Assembly: GCA_920105625.2 (NCBI GenBank)
Contig: OV050033.1
Span: 125,363,821-125,427,820 of the forward strand
DNA from: Clusia tigrina
Taxonomy: Eukaryota > Arthropoda > Insecta > Diptera > Clusiidae
DNA: 64,000 nt
Reading direction: 5' to 3'
In this document: piece by piece, positions 11,651-26,158 of the stretch
How positions within the stretch are numbered: the stretch's first letter is position 1
How the letters are laid out: every line of letters begins with the position of its first letter
Position numbers and translations under genes: made by a program
The notes under the pieces: generated by a model
Told to the model about the DNA's origin: nothing
The model's input: the letters and a program-made list of their open reading frames with translations, nothing else
Database searches by the model: none

Positions 11651-14481
11651 CACACACACACATAAACACACATCCGCACACATATATACAAAAGTAGTTA
11701 AATCAAAACAGAAAAAGGTAGTGAAGAAAAATAATTATTTTATTTCCACATTAACAATAAAAATATTTTTAAACTTTATTTAAATGTTAGTTTTAGTGTA
11801 AATGTAAATTGTAAATTTTTTGCTCTTTCAATTTTATTGTCTAATAATAATTATAATTTAGCAAAGGTCTTGCCCTCATAAAAATTAAAATGATAAAACC
11901 AACAAAAATTAGCGTCTAATAGTTTAAATTTCTCTAAAATACACAAAAAAATTATTAAAACAAAAAAAAAATTTTGTTATAAACTTTAAAAAAAAAACAT
12001 ACTTAAAAAAATTAAAGCATATCGTAATTACGTACATAGAAATTCGAAATTTAAACAAAACTCTTGAAACTTAAAAAAATGAAAAAATAATCCAACGTTT
12101 TCCTACACAGAAATTAACAAAATTAAATAAGTTAATTAAAAAACAAAAAAAAACATTTAAAGGTATTTTTCTTGCCTTGTACACACTCTTGTATATAATA
12201 ATATAAAATAAAATTATAAAATATTATTACACAATAAAAGGAATAATTAAAGAACAGTAAGCATAGTTTTAGGCTTTTTAAAAGAGTTTAGCGTAGACCC
12301 CCTACACAGTTATACTATGTTTCGTTGACTGTTATAAATGTTTATTGATATAATTTTTGTTTTAAGTTTTTGTGTTTAATAATTTAATTTTTAATTTGAT
12401 ATGTTTAATTTAAATTTTGTGTTTTTATTTAAGTTTATTTTTAGGGTCCTTAGTTTTCCTTTAAGAATTTTATGAATTGCATTTCTACATAATCGCTTTA
12501 GTTCGACTTAAATTTAGTTAATATTTAATTGAATTTTATTTAATTTAATGCTTTACTTTATACCCACAAAGAAGAGACGATTTTTCTAAATAAAGCAAAA
12601 ACTGATGTTTCAAAACAAAGACAAAAATGCTTTTTTAATACACACCAAACAAGTTTATTATTCTGTTTATAAATTAATTGCGTAACAGTGTAGAAAGAGA
12701 ATAGTAAGAAAATAAATTAATAACATAAATAAATATTAATATTTATTAACTCACATATTCTTGAAGTATTGTTGAGAGAGGAACCGACGCCCTCGCTGAC
12801 AACCCCGTTTGACATAGGAATAGATCGTAAATTAAGCCAGTAGTGGTAGCAGAGGAGCCCCTGAGGTGGGGTGTGTTTTCAGCCCAAGTTGAACGCGTTG
12901 TTTAGGATTTTGTGAATGAAAATGAATTAAACAGAAAAAAATATTAAACATGAATACTAATTGTAATACTCAAAAACGTAAGCGCAAGTTTTATAATTAA
13001 AAATAATTAACACATACACAAATTTAGAATTAAAGTACATAAACACGAAAATAATCAAAAGCACAGGTAAAAATAAGTATCACAATAAATAAATAATTTT
13101 CAATTATCAAAATACAAAAATTTCATTTTCTTTACTTTGAATAATTTTATTATAATTTCAAAATATAAATTTTTTGCTTTACTTTTTTTAGGATGAAAAC
13201 AAAAATTTCGTGTTTGCTCCGATCAAAAAAGTTTTATTATAATTTCAAAAATACCATTTATTTAGGATAAAATAAAAAGATTACTTTTTCTTTTATTTAA
13301 ATCATTTTATTAAATTCAAAAATATATATAAGTTATTTTTTTCCTTTTTATTTGGGATGAAAAAAACCTTTTCATTATTTAAAAACTTGTATTATAATTT
13401 AAAAAATATAATTTCATTTCTTTCCTTTTTTTTTTGGTATGAAAAAAAATCCCTTTGTTAATTTTGAACGCAAAAAAATATTATAATTTTAAAAAAATAT
13501 ATAATTTTTTGTGTTTCTTTCATGTTAATAAACAAAAGCAAAAATCTTGAAACTATTTTGTGTAAATTCACACGGAAAAAAATATTTTCCAGCAAAATTT
13601 TTTTGTGCTAATTAGTTTTGTTGCATGATTTTGAGTTATTCAATAAAAAAAAATATTTTTTCTAAAAGCAAAATATTTTGTGTTAAATAATTTTGTTGCA
13701 TGATTTTGTGTAAAAAAAATATTTTTGCAAAAGCAAATTATTTTCTGTTAATATTAAAAAAAGCTGCTTGATTTGTGAATCGCTAAAAACACATTTAAAA
13801 TAAAATTTTTTTATGAAAATAATTTACTTTTGTATCAATGCGGAAGAAGCAATAATTTAATTTTTTATTGATAAGTAACAACTTATTTACTTGTCATAAA
13901 AAAAATTAAATTATTTAAATTTCTTAGTTTTATTAAATTTTTTGTATTACACTATTATTTTTTTATTTTATGATTATATTTATATTTTTAAGTTATTATT
14001 TTTTTTATAAATTATAAATTATTAAATTACGTGTTTATCATATAAAAATTCAAGATTTTGAGTTGATCCACGCAACAAACAAAAAATATTTTTTTTATTT
14101 TAATCATTAATTATGTAATTACTTTTTTTTATGATAAACACAAAAAAACATTTTTAAAAATAAATCTTGTGTTAAAATATAATATTTGTTTCTTTTCTTA
14201 GTACTAAATTTCATTTATTTATACTTTTTTTGTGTTCATCATAAAACAATTAATATAAATAAATAATATAAATTTTGTGTTAATTCATGGAAAAAACTTA
14301 CATAAATATTTAACGGAACATTAACTTATAAAATAGTAATAGTAAAAAGCAACGGTGCTAGTTATAAAGTAAAATTTTTTATCACAAAAAATTTCAAAGT
14401 TAAAAATAAGAATTATAGAAAAAAAATTTGTTAAACTAAAAAATATAATAAATATAAAATAAAACTTAAAACTTTGACAGA
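10947..14481 (+). other. ct: AT-rich putative cut 3' UTR and flank
   Basis: No protein-coding signal. The first AATAAA is at 11287-11292 and many more follow, so the true poly(A) site cannot be fixed by eye. Two TGTAAATA words (11425-11432 and 11439-11446) match the Pumilio recognition core, but they sit in AT-rich sequence where chance hits are common. A (CA)n run lies at 11618-11662. A clearly less AT-rich block at about 12765-12905 stands out from its surroundings and is unexplained. Confidence 0.45.
11618..11662. repeat. (CA)n microsatellite
   Basis: Nearly perfect CA dinucleotide run with one CG interruption, in the presumed cut 3' flank. Confidence 0.95.
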
Positions 14482-14568
14482 TACGGGGTGGCAAACGATT
14501 AATTTTCTTTACGCGCACTGTTTATGGTGCAAACGTAAAACCTTGTTTTCTTCCATTCGCACCCTGTA
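14482..14568. mobile_element. candidate 87-bp foldback/MITE-like element
   Basis: The ends TACGGGGTG and CACCCTGTA form a 9-bp terminal inverted repeat with one G-T mismatch. Inside, TTTACGCGCAC and GTGCAAACGTAAA form a second imperfect inverted repeat around a short loop. TA follows the right end. The block is visibly more GC-rich than its neighbours. It could be a tiny MITE or a structured segment of the cut 3' UTR; I cannot name a family. Confidence 0.4.
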
Positions 14569-15288
14569 TAAATAAAGCACATTAAATAAATTATAAAGAA
14601 AACATACGCAAATACGTAATTTTAAATTGAAGAATTAAATATAATTCAACCAAAAATCAATCGAGAGAATCAAAATATAATTCTAATTTAATTTGTAAAT
14701 ATTAATTTAAAAAAAGACAGTAATATTACAACAACAAAAAATACATCCTTCCATTGCTAAACTAAACCTCAACCTACATGAACTCTTTTATACTTCCAAG
14801 AAAATAAACATGTTTAAAAACATAAACATTTTAATTTAGAAGCAAAAATTGAATATTAAAAAAATAAAAGAAAATGAACTACGGAAAAAACTTTAATTTT
14901 ACCGCAATAAATATGGAAAGATATAAATAAAAATAAATGAATTTATAAAAGTTAAATATAACATAAAACAGAATCTAGAAATTTTAACTAATAATAAATA
15001 AATATGATGAAAAATATGAAACAATTTGTAAAGAAATTAAATGTGTAAAAACACATTAAAAAATTAAAAAAAACAAATATAAAAATATAAATATTTATAT
15101 TTATTTATATATATAATAAAACAATATATATAACAAAAATATATATATATATTAAAAATGAAACAATACCAAAATGAATAAGTAAATAAAATGAGTAACT
15201 AATATTAAATAATAATTATAAAAAATGTCACATAAAAATAAAAAATTTTTAAATATATAATAATATATATAATATATAATTAAAAATA

Positions 15289-15338
<50 letters not shown>

Positions 15339-17100
15339 AATAATAAACAAACATAAATAAATAATAAACATATATAAATGTATTTATTATAAACCATTTC
15401 TAATAAAAATCAAATAAATGGAAATCAAAAATAAACATAAAAACATAAAATAAAAACATGAAAATCTGAAAAAGTGATTAAAAATACTAAATTGGAAATT
15501 ATATATATTTAGATATATGTATAATATAAAACTTATTAGATATACAATTTTAAAAAAGTGTATATAAAAAAATAAATGTGAAAAACAATTTTAAAAATAC
15601 ACAGAAACCATAAAAATGTAAATAAAATAAAAGTATGTAAGCGTAAAGGTAATAAAGTCATAAAAAATAATATAAACAAGACATAAAAATGAATGTATTT
15701 ATACTAAGAAAACAGGTAAAAATAACATACAAAAAACAAAGAAAACGTAAAAATGACATATAGGAAATAGTGTGTAATAAAAATAATTATTTAGAAAAAA
15801 AATCAAAAAACTATATATAAGAAGTTATTTATAAAAATAAATTTTAAAAAATAACATCAATAATTACATAGAAAAGTTATTATAAAAAAAACACAAAAAA
15901 TTAAAAAATAGATAAACATAAAAAGTTAAACAAGACAGAAAACAGCATATATATTACAGAAAAAATAAATAACTATAAAAACTTAAATAGAACGAAATGA
16001 ACAATGCAAAATTTAACATGCAAAAAAATTTCGAATAAATAAATTCCCCATGAATTTACAAATTGAAGCCAACGGTGATATATACTCTCTTATATAATTT
16101 GTATAAATTATTCTTAACAAACAAAAAAACATGAACTCAAAGTTGAACAAACGAAATTTTGATTTTAACTTTTGTATGTTTATTTATTTAAAAGTATTCG
16201 CAGGGTTTTGGAGCCATGAGCCAGCAAAGAAGCACATGAGAGCGAAAGTAGGCAGCCGGGTTGGCTACTACTCTCTCTCTCTCTCTCGCGCGCGCTCCCA
16301 CACACTCACTCGCCCATTGTATATGCGAAGCTATCAACAAATAACGAATCTTAAACAGACCATATCAGAACAGTATTTTAACATATATATTTAAAGTATA
16401 TAATTCTATATTGTTAGTAAATTTACACAGAACCCAGGAGGGCGCCGACGGAAGCACGAAGGGAGGAAATAGTTACAATTATTTACAGATCTTGTTTTGA
16501 GTTATTTAATCCGCCCACTTAGAGCAAAATTATGTTTTATTTATAAACGAAAAAAACCACTGTCACAGACACGAAACCACACGCGAAACACAACTCCCCA
16601 CAGTGGACGAAGGGGAATGAAGAGAATTAAAATAAAAACATAAAAAAATCGGAAAACACGAAGAAAATAATACAAAAATTATTTGACTTACTACATCAAA
16701 ATTTTTAACTTTTGGCTAAAAGTACATAAAAATTATATAAAAAAAAAACCTAACACATTACGTAGCGACTCTTGTAAAAATTAGCATTTAACATAAAAAC
16801 TATATATAATTAACTATATATACACCCACACATATATATATATATACATATATGTATATATATAAATATACATAAATTTAATAATAATCTGTAAAGTTAT
16901 TTTTATTGTAATTCATTATTGAACCGTATTTGCATTAGTTTTTATTATATATTAAACTGGAAAATTTTTTCTTAACACTTGTATTGATTAAAAATTATTA
17001 TATTAATAAAAATACATTAGTGTGAATGAAGGAAATCAAATTAAATAAATAAATAAATAAAAACCAAATATACGATTATTTTTGTATTTTATGTGAGCAG
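14569..17100. other. AT-rich non-coding DNA downstream of cut
   Basis: Very AT-rich sequence with poly-A and TA runs; open frames of low-complexity Tyr/Ile residues here are artefacts. A short CT/GC-rich patch at 16203-16330 includes a (CT)n run at 16270-16288. Another GC-richer patch lies at 16430-16470. Nothing coding is seen. Confidence 0.6.
15292..15336. repeat. (TA)n microsatellite
   Basis: Perfect TA dinucleotide run within AT-rich DNA. Confidence 0.95.
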
Positions 17101-20100
17101 TTCATACTAACCATTTTCGTGAGGCTTAAGAACAGACGACAAAAAAAAACGATGTGGAAGGCGACAAAGCGACAAAGTCTGATACTACATAATCCCTCAG
17201 AAACTCATTTCAAACACTTATAAGAAAAATACATCACTCCAAATGCTGTTTAGTCATCGGACTTCACTTAAAATATACCCATACAGTGACGTGATAAAGG
17301 TTTTCATATTACTTGACACAATCCAGTTATGGAACTATTAGCAAAACTAATTTTCTTCACAACTTGAATAGGAGTTTGTTACTGCAGTATCAGCGCATCC
17401 AGGAAAGCCAACTCCACCACGCTGAGGTCAAGTTTCCTGGTCGCTCTGGCGAAAACAATAGAAGCTGATGTATCGTACACCATCAAAGCTGATGTATCGT
17501 ACACCATCAAGGAGTCGAAATGGTTTGCCCCGAAACTGGTTGAATGGATATTTCCACCTCAAATACGAAGGAACTCACAAGCAACCGGAGTTGGCTCCTT
17601 ACTCAATCACCAATCAACACTATATGCTACTCATATATATTATAGAAGATCGGGGATGTTTCACAAAAGATTTTGGTCCATCCCCGACTTCTGGTCAAAA
17701 GCAATACTGGAATAATAAAGTCTGCATCAAATCAACGCACCCTGTAGTTTGGACCTCAGTCTGTTTCTAAACCGTACAGAATTCAGTTATTGTAGACAAC
17801 GCATTGTTCGACGGATGGTAATGCAGTTACATAATTGGTACTCAAGACATGAACTGCTACTCCAATGATAAGGCAGTTCACTAAAGACTGATGAACTACG
17901 GCACTGTAGTACAAAGTGACCAAAGGGACAAAATTATTAAGAAATTAGCAAAAAATAACAATAAATACAATAAAAAAAATATATATAATAAATGTGACAA
18001 AATAAATGTATGTAATAAAATACGTAAATTCAAAATTACTTTAATTGTGATCCGTTTAAATTGCATGCAAAATTATTAGTATTAATATATTGTTTAAAAT
18101 ATTAATAGTTTGTTTATAAAACCTTGTAAAATGGTGATAATAAATATTCTTTAACTATTATTATTACAATATTATGATTATTAATTATTATTATTATTAA
18201 TTATTATAATTATCATTAACATTAACTATTATTGTTATTAATTATTGTTAAACCAATTTATCAACTTGTTATTATACTTATTATTTTTAATTATTAATAT
18301 AATTAAACTCTTTTATCAACTTTGATTGAATTCAACCGCAGGAGTCTGGAGCTGGCCCCTGTGCAAATGCCATTTTTGTTGTATTGAAATATTTCACACG
18401 CCAACGTCGGCAGCGTCGTGCTCATTGTTGTGATTGTTGTTGTTATTACTGGGTTAACAAGCATAAACAACAACAGCACGGGCTCATGCGGCTAACAATA
18501 ACAACAGCAATTTTGTTTTTCTTCTCACTGTGGTTGTTATTATTTGATAGTTGTACAACAACACAAGAACATGGATGTCAGAATTGTGTAGTGAGTGGAG
18601 AGTGTTTTTGTTTAAATGCTCTTTGTTTTCATTGCTGCCGACGCCGCCAACGCTGCCAACGCTGTTGTTGTTATTATTTGTGTTATGTGGCAAAACAACG
18701 ACACACCAAAACGCCAAGAACGGCAGCAACCACTGCGACAACAAAAGCACCAACACCGCACAACAAAAACAAATTAAAATCCCATGTACGACGATACGTG
18801 CCCTGCCACGAGACAATGATGTTGTTTTTGTTGTTATGGCGGTTGGGTTGGCTGTGTGCATCTTTTGATTTTGAGTGTGAGGGTATGTTTTGAGTTTGAA
18901 TTTCTTGGATGCACAGCTTTTTCCAGAAAAACACAGTACGCAATAACAGGAGCACAGAACAGATAAGGTCAATGGTTCTGAAAGTGACTTCGTCATTTTT
19001 CTTTCCCACTCAAACACACACACGTGCGCACAATAGTATTTCATGCCATGCGACGAGTCATTCGTATCGTGAGGATGGCTGCTAAATAAATTAGTAATGA
19101 GAGAGAGGGAGAGAGTAGCATGAAAGTAAGTATTTTTGTGTGGCTGTGTATAAATACAATTGAGAGTTTTTGTTAACATACAGTAACTCTAAAAATTTAT
19201 CGTACACCATAAGGAACATATTATTAGTATTTGTGTGTAAACCAATATTCGTCAAGTATTATTTTTAATATATAAAAGTAATCAGTATTTGAATTTATTA
19301 TTATTTATGTCCATAATTAATTAATTGAAAAGGAAAATATCTCATATTTGACAGAATATTTCAACTACGTGAAATCATTTTGAAATAGAGGTTCCATTTT
19401 ATAGTGTCAGCTAAATTTTGGGAGTAACTGTGACACACCCATTCTAATTTTGTTATGAGAACAAAAGAAAAGATTTTGGTGTGGTGCCATTTATGCTCCA
19501 TATTTATATGAATGTGTACAGGGTGTTGAATCTGTCAAATCAATGTTTTTACGTAAATTAGTTTTGCTAATATACTAATCACTGAATTGCGTCAAGTAAT
19601 TCAAAAAATTCGTTGATAATTTATTTAGTAATATTAATAATTTATTTTATTAACAATTAATTTAAATAATAATTAAAAATGTTTGATAAAATTGATTGAA
19701 AAAGTATCGGTTTACAAGTTTAACAATATTTTTATGGCGATTGAAAGTAAAATTAATGTCAATAATATTACAAAATAACATGATTCGCATTAACGATGTC
19801 CAATTTCGTTGGAATTTTTTCATAAATAAGCCTCCACAGTGCTATTTATTTATTTTTTTTTTTTTTGTACTATTTTGTACGTTAGATTCTGAATCTATTT
19901 TGAGTTATTAGAATAGAGGAGTGACATATAACAAGTTTACAGAAAAACCTCTGAAGGTAAGAAATTTGACAATACTGGGTCCCAATTATGATAATTTTTA
20001 ATGGACACGACGAAGGCCATAGTTTCTAGTACTCATAATATATAATTAATTACAATATTATAATATTTTTAAGTATTATAATTAGTTTTGTAAATAAACG

Positions 20101-22649
20101 AATAAATACTTTTACGAAAATTTGTTCTGCATAGATTTTATTTATTTATGCTGCCTACGACAAACTACTAAGCGAAGTCCTCTAGCACGAAAGGGTTTAT
20201 AACCACAGCCTGCTGCTTATAACTTTTCTCTAATACCTAATTATTTTTATAGAGTTATAACATTTATATATATCCGCTCATAACCGAACATTTATTTCGT
20301 TACATTATCTTCATTACAGACACAAGGATGCATGGCATCATGATAAAATTTGGAACAAATTTCCAATTTATTTTCCGCTCTTCTTCTGTAATCAACTTCA
20401 AACCAAGTCCTTTTTTATATTCCATATATTTAAATTTGGATTAGCGTTGCTTTTCAGACCAACTTCGCCGCTTCGCAAGGCTTAAAAAAGCAAGGTTCCT
20501 GGTTCATTTACGTGCGGCGCACACATACGCTCGATATTTATGCAAATGATTATCAATTTTGAACAGGAACGCAGCATTTTCGGCGCAGGCTAAAAGCGCA
20601 GTGAACACTTCCAGCGAGAGCGGCACATAAACGCCAGTAAAAAGTAAAAGAAACACAGAACAGGACGCCATTACTCATCCAACCACCAAGCACGGCAAAG
20701 GAAGACATCGGCACACGCCTGCCTGCCTCATTAGTAAAGTCAGCACAACAGTGCTCTCCTTTCCTTTCCTACCCGCAGCGAACGCAAGCTGACACTGGTC
20801 ACACACACTGGCCGGCTAATGAGGGAGTGGTGAGCGAGCGCATTTTTCTTTAATTGCCGCAACTTTTGTGTTTGTGTTGAATTCCTTTTTATGCACACTC
20901 TCACGCATTCTCAACACGCAAACATTCAATCATAAACATGCTCATATTTACAGGTGCATTTCTTTGCAAGTGCACAGTCGGCATCTCATTCATTTCATTG
21001 ATTCGCTTCTCTCACTAATCCAGGGAATGAATATCGCCGCCATCATAAATGACTCGTATTTTGTCGTTTTATTATCGCCCATCAGTATGTAAGCAAATTT
21101 CCCGCAATCAGGAATAATTTTCGTGCACCCACCAACAAAGTTTTTTGTACTCCTGGCATTGAAAAACCGACAAAATAGGCCTTCGCTTAAAAGTTGTCCA
21201 CCCGAGTTAGGGAAAAATGTTTGTTTGCTTTTTGTAGCGTAGCCACATCTGCATGCCCAGCAAGTGCTACCGACGGCTAATACATTCGGGTGTAGACAGT
21301 TAAATGTGTGGAACACATAAGGAGCGCGTAGCTGCGCATGAAAACCACTATTGCAATCGTGACGGTCACGACACTTGGTCGCTCAACTGGCGGTATTGAG
21401 ATAAGTGAATAAGTGAACATTTGTATCGAAGCGATTTATACCTACTTGAGAGAAATTTCATTACAGTGTATTCAGTTGATTGTTATTATAATCCATTCAA
21501 TATCCAATACAGTGATTTGTCTAATAAGGCCTTTAGATTTATTTAAGGATGTTATATACCTGAAAGATATATTAGGATGTCCCTATTTTATTAAAATATG
21601 AGTATAGTCTCATCTATAGATCTTCTTTCAGGTTTATTACCAAAGTAAGCCCTTACCCTGTAAGTTTTAATTGATGCAGTTTCAATCCATACTCTAAATA
21701 TGTGTTGTGTTTTGTAAACCATCACTCAACAGAGAGGTTGACATTTAAAGGCGTAACAATGTCCAAAACAAACCCATGTTTGGATGTATGTGTACCTGCA
21801 GGCATGCTTGCTTTGCAAATTTTGAGCTTGTGTTATATTAGCATTTGTATATAAAACTGCACCCTTACACAACTGATAAACGGAGGTGAATAACCATGAG
21901 CTACAGAGTGAGTTGGGTTCTTCAGTACAACTAATTAGGCAGAAAGAAAGAGAGAAAAACTGAGAGGTTTGATTGCAATATGGTGGTAATTATTAGTGCT
22001 CTGCTGAATGCAAAGCCGCTTTCGACAGAGTGAAAATTGCTCTTTTTTTACGTTTCAGCTGAAGATAAAATTAAGAATTCATTTGCACATATCAAGTTTC
22101 TGAATAGGTACGTTGCTCTACATACATTTGTATGTGTAATTACAAAACTTGTTTACGTCTGGATTTGCAGTTTCTGCCAGCTGCTTTAATTGCAGATGCA
22201 ATGAATTGAACGTTTGCCTACCGAGCTTTCCTGGGTGTCTGTTACATTTGCTGAGTATGTGCGGTTAAACTCAGTTTTTTCCAGCATCAACGGAATAAGA
22301 GCGCTACTATCCGAACGACGCGGCGCTCAGGAAATATCGGAAGGGGCTCGCCTGGTTTTTGCACAATCGATTTTGTTGCTATTTTTCTGACTGCGAACAG
22401 TAACAGTATTGCCACCTGCAGCATCCGGCCAACAGAAAATAGCAGCAGGGCACACAAATTTAAAAACCGTCGTTAAGAAATTTGGCTGTTAGATAAATAA
22501 ACTTATAATTTTAATTATAGTAAATATAGAAATAATAATAATTAATTGGCGTTGTTCGAATGAAAAACATGAATTTGAGTGTTGAACTACAATGAAATTG
22601 TATTTTAAATTATACAAAGAAATCACAAAAATAATATAATAAATTTAAA
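17101..22649. other. intergenic region between cut and the PQBP1-like gene
   Basis: No gene is supported. A 24-bp unit beginning AAGCTGATGTATCG is tandemly duplicated at 17462-17485 and 17486-17509. One inverted copy of the ATCACTGAATTGTGTCAA-type repeat lies at about 17317-17368 and a direct copy at 19558-19600. CAA/GTT low-complexity sequence covers 18400-18760. GC-richer blocks at 20440-20860, 21230-21400 and 22270-22450 might be promoters or non-coding exons, but nothing in them is diagnostic. Confidence 0.55.
17462..17509. repeat. 24-bp tandem duplication
   Basis: Two identical adjacent 24-bp copies, each beginning AAGCTGATGTATCG. Confidence 0.9.
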
Positions 22650-23864
22650 TTAATGAAAGTCGCGCGAATCGTTGTCCTCTTCGTCGGAACGTTCTTTATA
22701 GCGCTCACGTTCACGTTCACGTCCAGCACCCCCACCCCCACCACCATTACCGCGCTCTCTGCCGGCATTTTCAGCTTCTGCTGCTGGCGCTGGTTTTTTA
22801 CGTTCCTCTGAACCCGTATTCAAGCCATCCGACCATTTGCCACGGGGAATATCGGAATAGGCACTGGGGTCCATGGGATCTAATATATCCACCTTCTTCG
22901 CCGCATCTCGTCCATGATGGCGCGCAGAGGAGAGCCGATCTTTGTCGCGGCGTTGGCGTAAGAGAGTGCGCTCCAAATCTCGTGATTTTGGCTTACGAGC
23001 CACAGTCATGCTGATACTAACACCCCCACCTATACCACCGCCGCCGCCACCACCTTCAGACACTTCCTTTGAACTGGGAAAGTCGGGCGTGCCGCCCACT
23101 GTCGGACCTTGTGCACGCGGATGTAACGATGAGTTAATTATTTCCTCAATTTCACGATGATGGCGAGCTTCACTGCTCTCCTCTTGATCGTCCGCGTCAT
23201 CCATTTGCTCATCGCTGTCACTGCCCTCCTCACCATTCGCTTCCTCCATTTGCCGACGATACGCCGCCGCGCTTTTCGTCACTTGAGACTTTGGATGCGT
23301 GGGAGGTAGCCATGACACCAAATTGTCTAACTTGCTACAAAAGTAGTAGCAACCACAGCCGGGATCGTAACTTTCCGTCCAACCTTTGGGCAGCGGATAC
23401 TTGCGTAAGAGACGCTTGTAGCGTCGCATATATTCACGGCCTGGCTCTGGGCGCCCGTCGGCCCAGCGATTCACACAGAACAGATTGCACTTATGCCAGA
23501 TGTTGTACTTATTCGGGCAGCCCTTGTAGCCCACTGCAGAGCCGGCATCTCCCATGCGCGCCTTCATGCGCTCCAACCAAAAGTTCTCTTCGGTTCGCTT
23601 TTTTACAGTTGTTTCAGCCATGCGCTCGTACTGGGAGGGGTCCTCGTCCGCAGGGTCTGTGTCCATTTCATCGTAGTCTTCAGCAATGACTTCCTCACTC
23701 TCCATTGCGGCATTGCGTTCTGTGGAAAAGGAAAAGAAGAAGTAAATTAAGTGATGAGAATAAAGAGTAATGAAATCTCATGTCTTACCTGCATCTTTAC
23801 TATTTTGCTTATTCACCAAGCCCCGTTGTGCCAGGCGTTGGAGCAATGCTGGTGGCAAGCTCAT
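22650..23864 (-). CDS. polyglutamine-binding protein 1 (PQBP1) homologue
   Basis: Two exons on the minus strand: 23864-23789 (ATG, 25 codons plus one base) and 23719-22650. The 69-bp intron has donor GTAAGA and acceptor CCACAG; the join stays in frame and gives 381 residues. Exon 1 starts MSLPPALLQRLAQRGL, matching the conserved start of PQBP1 proteins, so the ATG at 23705 is internal. An acidic stretch (IAEDYDEMD) follows. A WW domain lies at about residues 135-167 (GWTESYDPGCGCYYF then LVSWLPP), and the C-terminal YSDIPRGKW (about 313-321) matches the segment that in PQBP1 binds the spliceosomal U5-15kD protein. Between them are acidic, Gly-rich and Arg/Glu-rich disordered parts. The family acts in nuclear pre-mRNA splicing and transcription. 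An insertion with several Cys residues before the WW domain (about residues 90-110) is longer than in the human protein. The Drosophila counterpart is, from memory, CG11820. Confidence 0.93.
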
Positions 23865-25159
<1,295 letters not shown>

Positions 25160-25168
25160 ATTTCATTA

Positions 25169-25209
<41 letters not shown>

Positions 25210-25349
25210 CTCTTACGCCATAATTAATTATGAGTTGCAAGGTGTTGGGGGAATGAGTAGCCCGTGGCAGGATTTGAACCTGCGGCCCTCGGGGTGTAAG
25301 TCTAGCAAGCTTACCACTAGACAACAGAGGGCGGCCATTTCATTAATTA
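25160..25349 (-). mobile_element. tRNA-derived SINE with 13-bp target duplication
   Basis: Read on the minus strand, the element starts near 25336. It has a tRNA-like head with an A-box-like TCTAGTGGTAAGC and a perfect B box GGTTCAAATCC (about 25266-25276), then a short body with the palindrome ATAATTAATTAT, then a (TAA)n tail at 25173-25210. The 13-bp word ATTTCATTAATTA flanks it at 25160-25172 and 25337-25349, the hallmark of LINE-mediated retroposition. A genuine tRNA gene is less likely because the body, tail and flanking duplication are those of a SINE and relatives occur elsewhere in this window. Confidence 0.88.
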
Positions 25350-25699
25350 GATTGTGAGCTGTATTAATAATAAAGTAATAAAAATTAAACACAATTTTTA
25401 TAGCACCAATTGGGTACTTTGTGGGAGCACGCAAAATGCAATTCTGCATGTACCATAATGACTGCCATAAACCTGGCCTATAAATGACAACAACGTGCTC
25501 GAGTTTTGACATTTCCCTGCGATTCACTCAAGAATGAGCGCAACTGCGGAAAGTATCTCTTAAACAATTTCGTTCTGCATTTGGGGAAATAAAGGTGCTC
25601 ATATCTAAACCGTAAATAATTGCGGCTTTCTGCTCATTTACGTAGATAAGTAAGTATACACAAAGATAACTGACAAAGTTTCTGTTGTGAGCCGATAAA

Positions 25700-26158
25700 A
25701 AAAGGATAACACCACCACCCGAACTACGCCTGCCGGTCCACAGAGTACCGCATACACACACGGAGCAGCGCGAAAGAGAAGGTAAGATAAAGTGATAAAA
25801 AATGTGCATTTGCGAAAAAGAATTTTTCTCGATATATTTTTGCATGGAAATCGTAGAAATCTTCCAATCCAACTAATTGCGAAGTGAATTTGTGCATTGA
25901 GGTGTATGCGAGAGCATAAATTCAAAGTGTAATTGATTGATTTTAATCATAATACAGGCAGCGAAGGGGCCAGCACGTTCCTCCACCGCTCTTAAAGTAC
26001 ACAAAAAAGCAAAAAAGGTGAACAAAAAGTGTATTGCGCACGTCAGCGGGTGGAGCAGAGTAATTAAATCAATTACTTTGTCGTGTTTGCGAGCATTCTC
26101 GTGCCAAATTTAATTAAGCGTTTTTGCGTTCATTAGAGTCTCCCCCTCATTGACAACA
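25700..26158 (+). promoter_or_regulatory. ras: raspberry 5' UTR with a probable non-coding first exon
   Basis: A good donor (AAG|GTAAGATAA) ends a possible exon at 25781, and a good acceptor (AATACAG) at 25957 opens the exon that carries the start codon at 26159. This implies a 176-bp 5' UTR intron. The transcription start was not located; no convincing TATA box is seen. Confidence 0.4.

Noticed and set aside
18384..19179. Overlapping open frames of 100-230 codons on both strands
   Set aside because: They arise from CAA/GTT low-complexity sequence; composition is skewed and no family is recognised.
25262..25336. A tRNA gene on the minus strand
   Set aside because: The B box is perfect, but the acceptor ends do not pair well, a SINE body and (TAA)n tail follow, and a 13-bp target duplication flanks the unit. 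It is a SINE head.
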